A stretch of 23,324 bases of DNA from Pluralibacter sp. UBA7423 (GCA_002470465.1 DKMD01000031.1:1-23324), one strand, 5' to 3'; numbered from the stretch's first letter, positions 1 through 7,347 are shown. Numbers and translations are program-made. The notes: generated by a model not told the origin, from the sequence alone.

Positions 1-87
1 GAATCACGTCCGGTAACCAAATTTGAACAGCGTGGCCATCGTCTTGGTCACGGCGTATGGGACTTAATGTTCGAGAGGGTGAAATAA
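1..87 (+). CDS. trmB: tRNA (guanine-N7-)-methyltransferase, C-terminal end
   Basis: Only the last 28 codons are in the window. The peptide contains PVTKFEQRGHRLGHGVWDL, which I recognise as the conserved C-terminus of E. coli TrmB, the SAM-dependent enzyme that methylates G46 in the variable loop of many tRNAs. The TAA stop shares its final A with the ATG of yggL, so the two genes are translationally coupled. The neighbour order trmB-yggL-yggN is that of E. coli, which supports the call. Nothing can be said about the catalytic domain because it lies outside the window. Confidence 0.93.
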   Translation, partial: ESRPVTKFEQRGHRLGHGVWDLMFERVK

Positions 88-413
88 TGGCGAAGAACCG
101 TAGCCGTCGTCTGCGTAAGAAAATGCACATCGACGAATTCCAGGAAGTGGGCTTTTCCATCGCGTGGCGTTTCCCGGAAGGCACTGACGTTGAGCAGATT
201 GACAAAACCGTCGATCAGTTCATTGACGAAGTGATTGAGCCAAACAAGCTGGCCTTTGACGGCAGCGGCTATCTGGCATGGGAAGGGCTGGTGTGCCTGC
301 AAGAGACGGGCAAATGCACCGAAGAGCATCAGGCTATCGTGCGTAAATGGCTGGAAGCCAAAAAACTCGAAGAGGTACGCACCAGCGAACTTTTCGACGT
401 TTGGTGGGACTAA
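87..413 (+). CDS. yggL: YggL family protein (DUF469), probable 50S ribosome-associated protein
   Basis: The 108-residue product equals the E. coli YggL length. It has a very basic N-terminus (AKNRSRRLRKKMHIDEFQE) followed by an acidic body, as expected for the DUF469 family. YggL has been reported to associate with the large ribosomal subunit; its precise role is not established to my knowledge. I chose the ATG at 87 because it overlaps the trmB stop (TAATG), has GAGAGGG upstream, and gives the family length; a longer frame from 57 would run into trmB. A terminator-like hairpin follows 12 bases after the stop. Confidence 0.93.
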   Translation: MAKNRSRRLRKKMHIDEFQEVGFSIAWRFPEGTDVEQIDKTVDQFIDEVIEPNKLAFDGSGYLAWEGLVCLQETGKCTEEHQAIVRKWLEAKKLEEVRTSELFDVWWD

Positions 414-424
414 ACAACCATAAG

Positions 425-454
425 GGGCCAGCAATCGCTGGCCCGTTTTGTCTT
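425..454 (+). terminator. Intrinsic terminator after yggL
   Basis: A perfect 8-bp stem GGGCCAGC / GCTGGCCC with an AATC loop (425-444) is followed by the T-rich run GTTTTGTCTT. It lies between the yggL stop and the yggN ribosome binding site, so it should end or reduce the trmB-yggL transcript. Confidence 0.8.
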
Positions 455-467
455 TACAGGAGTTTCT

Positions 468-1187
468 ATGATGCGCAAAACGCTGCTGGCAGCGGCCCTT
501 ACCGTCACCGCCTTTGCCGCTCAGGCGGATTATCAGTGCAGCGTGACCCCGAAGGATGACGTGATCCTCAGCCCGCAAACCGTGCAGGTGAAAGGGGAGA
601 ACGGCAATCTGGTGATTACACCGGATGGCAACGTGATGTTTAACGGCAAGCAGTACACCCTGAGCGCAGCCCAGCGCGAACAGGCGAAAGATTACCAGTC
701 CGACCTGCGCAACGCGCTACCGTGGATTGACGAAGGTGCCCGCTCCCGCGTAGATAAAAGCCGTGCCGCGCTGGATAAGATCATCACCGAACAGGTGGGC
801 GCCAGCAGCAACATGCATGGTCGTCTGACCAAGCTGGATGCGCAACTGAAAGAGCAGATGAACCGCATCATCGAACATCGTTCTGACGGCCTGACGTTCC
901 ACTACAAAGGCATCGACCAGGTGCGCGCCGACGGCCAGCAGCTGGTGAATCAGGCGATGGGTGGCCTGTTGCAGGACAGCATCAATGAAATGGGGGCTAA
1001 AGCCGTGATAAAAGGCGGCGGTAACCCGCTTCAGGGGATCTTAGGCAGCATGGGCGGCCTGCAATCTGCGGTTCAGGACGAATGGAAAAATCAGGAAGCT
1101 GATTTCCAGAAATTCGGCAAAGACGTGTGCAGCCGGGTGGTGTCACTGGAAGAAAGCCGTAAAGCGCTGGTGGGATCGTTGAAGTAA
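468..1187 (+). CDS. yggN: YggN family protein (DUF2884), predicted periplasmic
   Basis: The 239-residue product has the E. coli YggN length. The first 20 residues form a typical Sec signal peptide: a basic start, a hydrophobic core of Leu/Ala/Val/Thr/Phe, and an A-Q-A cleavage site before Asp21. There is no lipobox cysteine at the site, so a soluble periplasmic form is expected. The mature part is hydrophilic and probably helical in its second half, with Gly-rich stretches around residues 160-200. The function is unknown. AGGAG at 458-462 fits either of two adjacent ATGs (468 or 471); 468 gives the E. coli length. The intrinsic terminator at 425-454 lies immediately upstream, leaving almost no room for a separate promoter between it and the gene. 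Confidence 0.9.
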   Translation: MMRKTLLAAALTVTAFAAQADYQCSVTPKDDVILSPQTVQVKGENGNLVITPDGNVMFNGKQYTLSAAQREQAKDYQSDLRNALPWIDEGARSRVDKSRAALDKIITEQVGASSNMHGRLTKLDAQLKEQMNRIIEHRSDGLTFHYKGIDQVRADGQQLVNQAMGGLLQDSINEMGAKAVIKGGGNPLQGILGSMGGLQSAVQDEWKNQEADFQKFGKDVCSRVVSLEESRKALVGSLK

Positions 1188-1204
1188 GACGTTTGTGCCG
1201 TTTC

Positions 1205-1361
1205 CCCTCACCCTAACCCTCTCCCCAAAGGGGCGAGGGAACCGATCGAGACAGGAGTAACTCTTATTTTCACTCTTCTCAAACAGGCGAAGGGAGAACT
1301 GTGGCCAGAGGTAACTCCGGTTTTCGCCCTCTCCCTTTCAGGGAGAGGGCCGGGGTGAGGG
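1205..1361. repeat. 157-bp fold-back repeat with GC-rich inverted ends (MITE-like)
   Basis: The left end (1205-1225) and the right end (1341-1361) are inverted copies matching at 18 of 21 positions, each built from CCCTCACCC and CCCTCTCCC blocks separated by three bases. Each end also forms its own hairpin: CCCTCTCCCC with GGGGCGAGGG near 1217-1239, and CCCTCTCCC with GGGAGAGGG at 1327-1349. The interior holds a looser inverted match (GGAGTAACTCT near 1254 and AGAGGTAACTCC near 1308). The whole can fold into a long imperfect cruciform. Dispersed repeats of this kind are known in Enterobacter and Klebsiella intergenic regions; the family name is uncertain. No transposase is present. Confidence 0.7.
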
Positions 1362-1700
1362 TAAAAGCCCAACCAAAGCCTCAAGTATTCGTTCCAGCAC
1401 GGCGCTTTCATTCATCCATAAATCATTATTCCAGAATCTCAATACTTCCCATCCATGTTGACGTAACCATTCTGTCCTTCTCAGATCATAAGATTGCTGT
1501 TCATCATGCTGTCCGCCATCCAGTTCAATTGCCAGACGCGCCTGGCAGCAGGCAAAATCAAGAATGTAGTTTCCCACCGGATGCTGGCGGCGAAATTTGT
1601 AATGAGCAAAACGGCGGCTGCGTAATAAATACCACAGTCGTTGCTCTTCAGGAGTGAGTGTCCGTCTTAACTGGCGAGCATAGCCTTCAATTTTTTCCAT
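1338..1700 (-). CDS. DUF559 domain protein, Vsr-like putative endonuclease
   Basis: The 120-residue product matches the DUF559 family, a small PD-(D/E)XK-like fold related to very short patch repair endonuclease. The likely catalytic core is Asp48 in GNYILDFAC, then Glu59 and Asp61 in LAIELDGGQH, with His65 following; the N-terminal segment LRRTLTPEEQRLWYLLRSRR is also typical. The biological role of this family is not known. The last residues (LPSPRPSP) and the stop codon are encoded by the right end of the fold-back repeat, so the repeat has defined the C-terminus. AGGA lies 7 bases before the ATG at 1700. The gene occupies the position of ansB-yggM in E. coli. It may be cotranscribed by read-through from hemW, though a terminator intervenes. 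Confidence 0.8.
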   Translation of the reverse strand: MEKIEGYARQLRRTLTPEEQRLWYLLRSRRFAHYKFRRQHPVGNYILDFACCQARLAIELDGGQHDEQQSYDLRRTEWLRQHGWEVLRFWNNDLWMNESAVLERILEALVGLLPSPRPSP

Positions 1701-1743
1701 CCCCCAATCCTGCCAGCAAAAATCAAAGCCGTCAGAATGGGGG

Positions 1744-1768
1744 CGGAAAACTGGAAGCGTGCTTCCAG
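1744..1768 (-). terminator. Intrinsic terminator of the yggS-hemW operon
   Basis: CTGGAAGCGTGCTTCCAG (1751-1768) forms a 7-bp stem with a 4-base loop. On the minus strand it is followed by TTTTCC, and it begins 3 bases after the hemW stop. Confidence 0.75.
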
Positions 1769-1771
1769 ACT

Positions 1772-2908
1772 TTATTCGGCGAGGAACAGCTCAAGAAGAG
1801 AGTTGAGGAACAGCTTGCCGTGTTCCGTAATCTGCCAGTGCGTTTCACTCTCGGTGAGATAATTTTGCGCCAGCGCTTCGTCGAGCTGCGGGCGTATGAC
1901 TGATTCAGAAAGACCGGTAAACGCGGCGAACTCAGCGCGAGGCGCGGCTTCCAGCAGGCGGAAGCGGTTCATGAAGAACTCGAACGGTTTATCCGCTGCT
2001 TCCACATCGTGCTGGCGTTCAAGATAGCGACCTTCCATAAATCCGCGCGGGTGGCGGGTTTTAGCCGTGCGCAGAATGCGCCCGTCCGGGAAGGTGATTT
2101 TGCCGTGCGCGCCGCAGCCGATGCCGAGGTAATCGCCAAAGCGCCAGTAGTTCAGGTTGTGCTGACACTGATAGCCCGGTTTTGCATAGGCCGAGGTTTC
2201 ATACTGCTGATAGCCCGCAGCGCTCAGCAGTTTATGGCCCTGCTCAAAGATATCCCACAGTGCGTCGTCGTCCGGCAGCTTCGGCGGACGCGAGCCGAAC
2301 AGCGTGTTGGGCTCAATGGTGAGCTGATACCACGACAGATGCGGCGGGTTAAGCTCGATCGCCTGGCGCAAATCGTCCAGCGCCTCTTCCAGCGACTGGT
2401 CCGGCAGACCGTGCATTAAATCGAGGTTGAAGCTGCGCAGATTCAAACTGGTGGCCAGATGTGCGGCGCGCTTCGCTTCGCCAGCGTCATGAATACGGCC
2501 CAGGCGCTTGAGCTTCGGCTCGCTGAAGCTTTGGACGCCAATCGAAATACGGTTCACGCCTGCGCGCTGATAGTCCACGAAACGATCGGCTTCGACCGTG
2601 CCAGGGTTCGCTTCCATGGTGATTTCAGCGTCCGCCGCCAGGTTCAGCCGGGCACGCACTCCATCGAGTAAGGTTTGCATTGCCGGGCCTGAAAGCAGGC
2701 TCGGCGTACCGCCACCGATAAAGATCGTTTTGACTTCTCGTCCCTGCGCGTACGGCACGTCGGCATCCAGATCGGCAAGCAAATGCTGCACGTAATCGTC
2801 GTGCGGCACTTCGCCCTTCAGCGCGTGCGAATTGAAATCGCAGTACGGGCATTTCTGCACGCACCAGGGAATGTGAATGTAAAGGCTGAGCGGCGGGAGT
2901 ACGGACAT
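1772..2908 (-). CDS. hemW: Heme chaperone HemW (radical SAM, formerly YggW)
   Basis: The 378-residue product has the E. coli HemW length. The radical SAM cluster motif is Cys16-x3-Cys20-x2-Cys23 in HIPWCVQKCPYCDFNSH, and GGGTPS at residues 65-70 is the SAM-binding Gly motif. HemW binds heme and is proposed to insert it into respiratory-chain targets; it lacks coproporphyrinogen dehydrogenase activity despite its HemN-like sequence. The ATG at 2908 shares one base with the rdgB stop (TAATG), so the two are translationally coupled. It is the last gene of the yggS-yggT-yggU-rdgB-hemW operon and is closed by a hairpin terminator. Confidence 0.96.
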   Translation of the reverse strand: MSVLPPLSLYIHIPWCVQKCPYCDFNSHALKGEVPHDDYVQHLLADLDADVPYAQGREVKTIFIGGGTPSLLSGPAMQTLLDGVRARLNLAADAEITMEANPGTVEADRFVDYQRAGVNRISIGVQSFSEPKLKRLGRIHDAGEAKRAAHLATSLNLRSFNLDLMHGLPDQSLEEALDDLRQAIELNPPHLSWYQLTIEPNTLFGSRPPKLPDDDALWDIFEQGHKLLSAAGYQQYETSAYAKPGYQCQHNLNYWRFGDYLGIGCGAHGKITFPDGRILRTAKTRHPRGFMEGRYLERQHDVEAADKPFEFFMNRFRLLEAAPRAEFAAFTGLSESVIRPQLDEALAQNYLTESETHWQITEHGKLFLNSLLELFLAE

Positions 2909-3495
2909 TAACGCAAGGCTTCCAGTAACAGTTTCAGCGCCTGCCCACGGTGGGAGACGGCAATTTTTTCTTCACGGCTAAGCTCTGCCGCCGTTTTACC
3001 GGCATCAGGAACAAAGAAAATCGGATCGTAGCCGAAGCCACCGTTGCCCGCGGCTGCGCGGGTAATCACGCCCGGCCAGCTGCCGTGGCACACCAGCGGC
3101 GTTGGGTCATCTGCATGACGCATATACACCAGCACGCAGTGGAACTGGGCCTGGCGTTTATCGTCGGGTACGTCTTTCAGCGTATGAAGAAGTTTCTCCA
3201 GATTCTGCTGGTCTGTTGCATCCTCGCCGGAATAACGTGCGGAATAGATGCCAGGGGCACCGCCCAGTACGTCAACGGCCAGGCCAGAGTCATCCGCAAT
3301 CGCCGGTAAACCGGTGACTTTCGCGGCATGGCGCGCTTTCAGAATCGCGTTCTCAATAAACGTCAGGCCCGTCTCTTCAACGGACTCCACGTTCAGCGCG
3401 GTCTGAGCGACCACGTCGAGACCAAAATCGTTTAACAGCGACGCGAGCTCGCGCACTTTACCGGCGTTACCGGTCGCCAGAACTACTTTTTGCAT
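2908..3495 (-). CDS. rdgB: dITP/XTP pyrophosphatase RdgB
   Basis: The 195-residue product is an ITPase-family enzyme (HAM1/RdgB) that hydrolyses dITP, ITP and XTP to monophosphates, keeping non-canonical purines out of DNA and RNA. Visible signatures are the N-terminal substrate loop [11 protein letters not shown] (residues 7-17), the acidic ADDSGLAVD segment around residue 66, and the C-terminal GFGYDPIF and SHRGQAL motifs that hold the base and the catalytic site. The length is within two residues of E. coli RdgB. The ATG at 3495 lies inside the 3' end of yggU (13-base overlap), and the stop overlaps the hemW start, so expression should be tightly coupled within the operon. Confidence 0.96.
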   Translation of the reverse strand: MQKVVLATGNAGKVRELASLLNDFGLDVVAQTALNVESVEETGLTFIENAILKARHAAKVTGLPAIADDSGLAVDVLGGAPGIYSARYSGEDATDQQNLEKLLHTLKDVPDDKRQAQFHCVLVYMRHADDPTPLVCHGSWPGVITRAAAGNGGFGYDPIFFVPDAGKTAAELSREEKIAVSHRGQALKLLLEALR

Positions 3496-3794
3496 GGGAT
3501 GTCCTGCGTGAGGAGCGCTTCAACGCCCGAAGGGATGTGTTGCGGTTGAATGATTTTTACCTGCTTGTGACGGCCAAGTTCGCCTTTCTCAATTATCACC
3601 TGACTTTTCGCCACGCGAAACTGTTTGGCGAGAAATTTTACTAAGTGGGCATTGGCCTGACCGTCCACCGGCGGGGCAGTGATGGCGACTTTAAGTTCGT
3701 CGCCATGTTCGCCCACAATGCTGTCACGGCTGGCTTTAGGCTGAATGTACAGCCGTAAAACCAGCCCGTTTTCGCGCTGTTCAACAGCACTCAT
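3483..3794 (-). CDS. yggU: YggU family protein (DUF167)
   Basis: The product is a DUF167-fold protein, 103 residues from the chosen start, a few longer than E. coli YggU (about 96). Family signature segments are [18 protein letters not shown] and [20 protein letters not shown], followed by [16 protein letters not shown]. The biochemical role is unknown. I chose the ATG at 3794 because it makes a 4-base ATGA overlap with the yggT stop and matches the MSAV start of the E. coli protein; an upstream ATG at 3806 would lie inside yggT. The C-terminus extends past the E. coli end and overlaps rdgB by 13 bases. Confidence 0.92.
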   Translation of the reverse strand: MSAVEQRENGLVLRLYIQPKASRDSIVGEHGDELKVAITAPPVDGQANAHLVKFLAKQFRVAKSQVIIEKGELGRHKQVKIIQPQHIPSGVEALLTQDIPCKK

Positions 3795-4357
3795 AGCGCC
3801 ATCCACAGCCCCGGCAGCAGCATATTCCCGGTCGCCTGCAGAAGTTCGGTGATACCCATATTCGCCACGTACAGCAGCAGAACGAGGATCATCGGTGAGA
3901 AATCAATGCCGCCCATGGAAGGCAGCATGCTGCGGATTGGGCGCAGCAGCGGGTCGGCGAGCTGCATTAATACAAACTCAACCGGGCTGCGGCCACGGCT
4001 GACCCAGCTCATGATGGCCATCAGCATCAGCACCCAGAAAATCAGCAGACCGATGGTTTTCACGAGGATCAGCACCGCAGCAATCCAGATAATCGGCTGG
4101 AAGGTGATGACCATAAACAGCACGATGGCCTTCAGCACGCAAAGGACAAAAGCGACCAGCAGAGAGGAGCTATCGAGCGGCCCCATCGCGGGAATCACGC
4201 GGCGCAGCGGTCCGACAATCGGCTGAGTGGCTTTCACCACGAACTGCGAAAACGGGTTGTAAAAATCACAGCGGGCCCACTGCATCCAGACGCGAAGCAG
4301 CATCACCATGGTGTAAAGCTCAATCACCGTCGAAAGCAGGAAAGTCAACGTCTTCAT
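3791..4357 (-). CDS. yggT: YggT family integral membrane protein
   Basis: The 188-residue product equals E. coli YggT in length. It contains two YGGT units, each with a hydrophobic segment, an R-W/S-x segment and a PLRRVIP or LRPIRSMLP loop (near residues 51-60 and 138-146). About four hydrophobic membrane segments are visible, around residues 4-24, 66-86, 88-115 and 156-175. The family is linked to cell-envelope or osmotic functions in other organisms (for example the YlmG homologues next to division genes), but the exact function is unknown. It sits 22 bases after yggS and overlaps yggU by 4 bases, so it belongs to the same operon. Confidence 0.93.
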   Translation of the reverse strand: MKTLTFLLSTVIELYTMVMLLRVWMQWARCDFYNPFSQFVVKATQPIVGPLRRVIPAMGPLDSSSLLVAFVLCVLKAIVLFMVITFQPIIWIAAVLILVKTIGLLIFWVLMLMAIMSWVSRGRSPVEFVLMQLADPLLRPIRSMLPSMGGIDFSPMILVLLLYVANMGITELLQATGNMLLPGLWMAL

Positions 4358-4379
4358 GGCGTTCCTCAGTTTTCCTTAT

Positions 4380-5084
4380 TTATTGTTGTGTGTAATTGCG
4401 CGCGCCAAAAATGGCGGTACCAATGCGCACCATTGTGCTACCCGCCGCAATGGCGGCTTCCATATCGTCCGACATGCCCAGAGAGAGCGTGTCCACGGTC
4501 GGATAGTGTGTTTTCAGCCGGGCAAATGCTACCGCCATTTGTTGGGCGACCGCAAACTGCCTTACATATTCTGACTCAGGCGCAGGAATGGCCATCAGGC
4601 CGCGCAGGCAGAGGCCGGGTAAGGCGGCTACGGCTTGCGCCAGCGCGCCCACTTCTTCCGGCGCAATTCCTGATTTGCTTGTCTCATCGCTGATATTGAC
4701 CTGAATCAGTACGTTCAGCGGCGGCAGATGAGCAGGGCGCTGTTCGCTCAGTCGGCTGGCAATTTTCAGGCGATCGACGGTATGACACCAGTCGAAGTGC
4801 TCTGCCACCAGACGGCTCTTATTCGACTGTAATGGGCCAATAAAATGCCACTGCAGGTCGTTTTGCCCCGCCTCCTGAAAATAGCGGATCTTTTCGACCC
4901 CTTCCTGAACGTAGTTTTCGCCAAAGGCGCGCTGACCCGCTTTGATGGCTTCTTCGATGGCGCCCGCAGGTTTGGTTTTGCTCACTGCAAGCAATGTCAC
5001 TTCTTCTGGAGCACGGCCGCAAAGGGCGACAGCGGCTGAGATTTTGTCCCTGACCTGTGCCAGGTTATGCGCAATGTCGTTCAT
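4380..5084 (-). CDS. yggS: Pyridoxal phosphate homeostasis protein YggS (PLPBP family)
   Basis: The 234-residue product equals E. coli YggS. It is a single-domain, fold-type III PLP-binding protein without known catalytic activity that buffers PLP and affects amino-acid pools. The PLP lysine is Lys36 in LLAVSKTKPA; FGENYVQEG, WHFIGPLQSNKSR, LSLGMSDDMEAAI and GSTMVRIGTAIFG are the other conserved blocks, the last two lining the phosphate site. I chose the ATG at 5084 because the upstream 18-codon extension has no family support and would overlap the yggR start. It is the first gene of the operon and is divergent from yggR, with 15 bp between the start codons; its promoter must therefore lie within the 5' part of yggR. 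Confidence 0.95.
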   Translation of the reverse strand: MNDIAHNLAQVRDKISAAVALCGRAPEEVTLLAVSKTKPAGAIEEAIKAGQRAFGENYVQEGVEKIRYFQEAGQNDLQWHFIGPLQSNKSRLVAEHFDWCHTVDRLKIASRLSEQRPAHLPPLNVLIQVNISDETSKSGIAPEEVGALAQAVAALPGLCLRGLMAIPAPESEYVRQFAVAQQMAVAFARLKTHYPTVDTLSLGMSDDMEAAIAAGSTMVRIGTAIFGARNYTQQ

Positions 5085-5099
5085 TTTCAGGATGATGAT

Positions 5100-6080
5100 A
5101 TGGATATGCAGGAAATTGTGGCCCTTAGTGTAAAGCATAACGTCTCGGATCTACACCTGTGCAACGACGGCACGGTGCGCTGGCGACGACGAGGCAGCCT
5201 TGAGCCTGCCCCGTTTACAGGGCCGGTGCCGCAAACGCTGTTGCACCAGTGGCTCAGCCAGGCTGCACAGCGGCAGTGGCAAACGGAAAACCAGTGTGAC
5301 TTTGCTGTGCAGATGGAGGATGGCGCTCGCCTGCGTGCCAGCGTGTTTCACCATGCGGAAGGCATTACGCTTGTGCTGCGCCTGCTGCCGGAACGCAGCC
5401 CGCAGCTGTCAGAACTCGGCGTGCCACCCGCCATCAGTGAATTGCTGAATGAGGAGAGCGGGCTCATTCTGGTGACCGGGGCCACCGGCAGCGGTAAGTC
5501 GACGACGCTTGCCGCAATGGTGAATCACCTTAATCACCAGCGTGATGGGCATATCCTGACGCTGGAAGATCCGGTTGAATTTGTTCATCACAGCGAGCGT
5601 TGCCTGATTCATCAGCGCGAAGTCGGCGTTCACTGTGCGTCATTCCCGGCAGCCCTTCGGGTCGCGTTACGTCAGGATCCTGACGTTATTCTGCTCGGTG
5701 AGCTGCGCGACACCGAAACCATCCGCCTGGCGCTAACGGCGGCGGAAACCGGCCATCTGGTATTGTCGACGCTCCATACGCGAGGCGCAGCTCAGGCCAT
5801 TGAAAGGCTGGTGGACGTCTTCCCTGCCGGAGAAAAGGAGCAGGTTCGCAGTCAGCTTGCCGGAAGCCTTAATGCCGTGCTGGCGCAGAAGCTGTTGCCC
5901 GATAAACAAGGCGGTCGGGTGGCGCTGTATGAACTGCTGGTCAACACACCGGCGGTGGGAAGCCTCATTCGTGAAGGAAAAACGCATCAGCTGCCAGGCG
6001 TGATGCAAACCGGGCAGCAGGTGGGTATGTTAACGTTCACTCAAAGCTATCAGCAGCGTCAGGCGGCTGGACGGCTTTAG
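5100..6080 (+). CDS. yggR: PilT-like secretion/pilus ATPase YggR
   Basis: The 326-residue product equals E. coli YggR and belongs to the GspE/PilT hexameric ATPase family. Motifs in order are Walker A GATGSGKST (127-135), the Asp box TLEDPVE (154-160), Walker B DPDVILLGELRD (193-204) and the His box TGHLVLSTLHT (217-227). The N-terminal part (1-95) is the PilT/GspE N2-like domain. The family retracts or drives type IV pili, but no pilus genes are nearby, so the role of YggR remains open. The ATG at 5100 has AGGA 7 bases upstream and gives the E. coli length; a longer frame from 5067 would overlap yggS. Confidence 0.93.
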   Translation: MDMQEIVALSVKHNVSDLHLCNDGTVRWRRRGSLEPAPFTGPVPQTLLHQWLSQAAQRQWQTENQCDFAVQMEDGARLRASVFHHAEGITLVLRLLPERSPQLSELGVPPAISELLNEESGLILVTGATGSGKSTTLAAMVNHLNHQRDGHILTLEDPVEFVHHSERCLIHQREVGVHCASFPAALRVALRQDPDVILLGELRDTETIRLALTAAETGHLVLSTLHTRGAAQAIERLVDVFPAGEKEQVRSQLAGSLNAVLAQKLLPDKQGGRVALYELLVNTPAVGSLIREGKTHQLPGVMQTGQQVGMLTFTQSYQQRQAAGRL

Positions 6081-6174
6081 CGCATTTTTCCCTGAAATGG
6101 CGCGGAAAGAAAGTTCGGGGTTTCATCTATTATCCGCGTTTCTGACTTTACTTCGTAAATAAGTTGCTAACGAA

Positions 6175-6196
6175 CGGGCTCAAATTTGTGAGCCCG
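6175..6196 (+). terminator. Hairpin downstream of yggR, possible weak terminator
   Basis: CGGGCTCA / TGAGCCCG form a perfect 8-bp stem around the loop AATTTG. No T-run follows, so efficient intrinsic termination is doubtful; it lies 95 bases after the yggR stop. Confidence 0.4.
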
Positions 6197-6483
6197 GTCT
6201 CGCTATTGGCAAAAAACAGCTGAATATTTGCGGAATAATTCATCTTTACTGAGAATGTTTGGGAAAATTAAACAGAGGTGTTAGCGGAATTAATACTTAA
6301 CTATCATTAATGTTATATTGATGTTGATATTAAGTCGGGCTAATGCAATTATCTTTTTACACTCTCATGATACTGTATTACGCCTGGTGCGGTAAAAACG
6401 ACCTTTTTGGAAGATATGTAAAGCAAGTCCGCGTCCTGCATGACATTGTATTGTTATGGCATGGAAAAAAAGGTGATAATCTT

Positions 6484-6513
6484 TTGACACTTATCAGGCA
6501 TTCGTTCTATTCT
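6484..6513 (+). promoter_or_regulatory. Candidate sigma70 promoter for the CsgD-like regulator
   Basis: A perfect -35 hexamer TTGACA (6484-6489) lies 18 bases before a -10-like TATTCT (6508-6513). Use of this promoter would give a 5' leader of about 135 bases. It is a sequence match only. Confidence 0.4.
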
Positions 6514-6614
6514 GTTAATGAGAAATAGGATTTTTCTCATGAAACAGTGTTTCGGTTAGTAAGTTAAAATTTTATATATTGATCACGTTGCTTGTGTCTT
6601 TTTGACCCATTTAA

Positions 6615-6629
6615 TCACCATGATGGTGA
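6615..6629. promoter_or_regulatory. Perfect 15-bp palindrome upstream of the CsgD-like gene
   Basis: TCACCATGATGGTGA is a perfect 7+1+7 palindrome centred 32 bases before the start codon. It could be an operator or an RNA hairpin close to the ribosome binding site; the binding protein is unknown. Confidence 0.35.
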
Positions 6630-6653
6630 GTCTCAACTATGGAGAGTTTTTAA

Positions 6654-7307
6654 ATGCTTGATGTATCAGAGAGTGTAGGCAAATCTCAACAGCTCCTTCT
6701 TATCACTCATCCATCCGTTCAGGCGAATGCTTTTGCGAGCTATCTGTCCGATCTGCTTTCCGTTTTTGTCGTTGTGCACAATATTAATAAGCCTCTGGTG
6801 CAGCGTTTACCGCGCGGTACTGTCGTGCTGTTTGATATTGCGGTCTCCAATAAAAAATTGAACGGGATCTGGCGGGATATTATTCAAACGCAGGTCAAGA
6901 GCCCACGTTTGCTTATTATTAATAGCGCACAAAAGTATGAGCTGTACGAAATGGCAAAATGGCCAGCGTTGTACGGGGTATTTCGCCATGACGATGATGA
7001 ATCGCGCTTAATTGAGGGCGTCAAAGCTGTGCTTCACGGCGAGCAGACGGCTGAATTGAGCGTGATGCACCCTGCAATGTATGCTACGGTTCACACATCC
7101 AGCGATTCAGATAATGTTCCCCTAACGGAACGTGAGTGTGAAATTCTTAATGAGTTGCGTCACGGTGCAACCAATATGGATATCGCGCGCGCGTTGTTTA
7201 TTAGTGAGAATACGGTAAGAACCCACCTGTACAATGTTTTCCGCAAATTAAGCGTCAAAAACAGAACTCAGGCAGTAAGCTGGGCGAACGAGAATCTGCG
7301 TCACTGA
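6654..7307 (+). CDS. CsgD-like LuxR-family transcriptional regulator
   Basis: The 217-residue product resembles E. coli CsgD (216 residues) along its whole length. The C-terminal LuxR-type helix-turn-helix is at about 155-212, with LTERECEILNELRHGATN, ISENTVRTHLYNVFRKLSVK and NRTQAVSWANENLR, the last nearly identical to CsgD. The N-terminal half is an atypical receiver-like domain; Asp61 in VVLFDIA corresponds to the central Asp of CsgD, but a full phosphorylation pocket is not evident. CsgD controls curli and cellulose synthesis, so this protein may act in biofilm or surface-structure control, but its targets are unknown. No csg genes are in the window, so it is either a relocated csgD or a paralogue; I leave the symbol blank. 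GGAGAG lies 7 bases before the ATG. Confidence 0.88.
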   Translation: MLDVSESVGKSQQLLLITHPSVQANAFASYLSDLLSVFVVVHNINKPLVQRLPRGTVVLFDIAVSNKKLNGIWRDIIQTQVKSPRLLIINSAQKYELYEMAKWPALYGVFRHDDDESRLIEGVKAVLHGEQTAELSVMHPAMYATVHTSSDSDNVPLTERECEILNELRHGATNMDIARALFISENTVRTHLYNVFRKLSVKNRTQAVSWANENLRH

Positions 7308-7317
7308 GGTTGCCTGA

Positions 7318-7345
7318 AGTCCCTCTCCTGCAAGGGAGAGGGACT
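7318..7345. terminator. Probable bidirectional terminator between the CsgD-like gene and ruvX
   Basis: GTCCCTCTCC and GGAGAGGGAC form a perfect 10-bp stem (7319-7344) around TGCAAG, plus an outer A-T pair. It lies between two convergent genes with 40 bases between their stops. T-runs on either side are short (TATTC on the plus strand), so strength is uncertain. The stem repeats the CCCTCTCCC block of the fold-back repeat at 1205-1361, suggesting it is a fragment of the same family. Confidence 0.6.
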
Positions 7346-7347
7346 AT

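Larger units (their letters stand above)
6081..6653. other. AT-rich intergenic region between yggR and the CsgD-like gene
   Basis: This stretch of about 570 bp carries no convincing gene. It is visibly richer in A+T than the flanking housekeeping genes. It contains a hairpin (6175-6196), one good sigma70-like promoter match (6484-6513) and a palindrome (6615-6629). A 61-codon open frame at 6343-6528 has no start signal or recognisable composition and is probably chance. E. coli has yggR and ruvX next to each other, so this region arrived with, or was kept for, the regulator gene downstream. Confidence 0.6.

Noticed and set aside
1208..1411. 67-codon minus-strand open frame through the fold-back repeat
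   Set aside because: It translates the repeat itself (PHPGPLPERE-type peptide), a known kind of spurious annotation.
6343..6528. 61-codon open frame upstream of the CsgD-like gene
   Set aside because: No Shine-Dalgarno, no recognisable family and AT-rich chance composition; it overlaps the likely control region.
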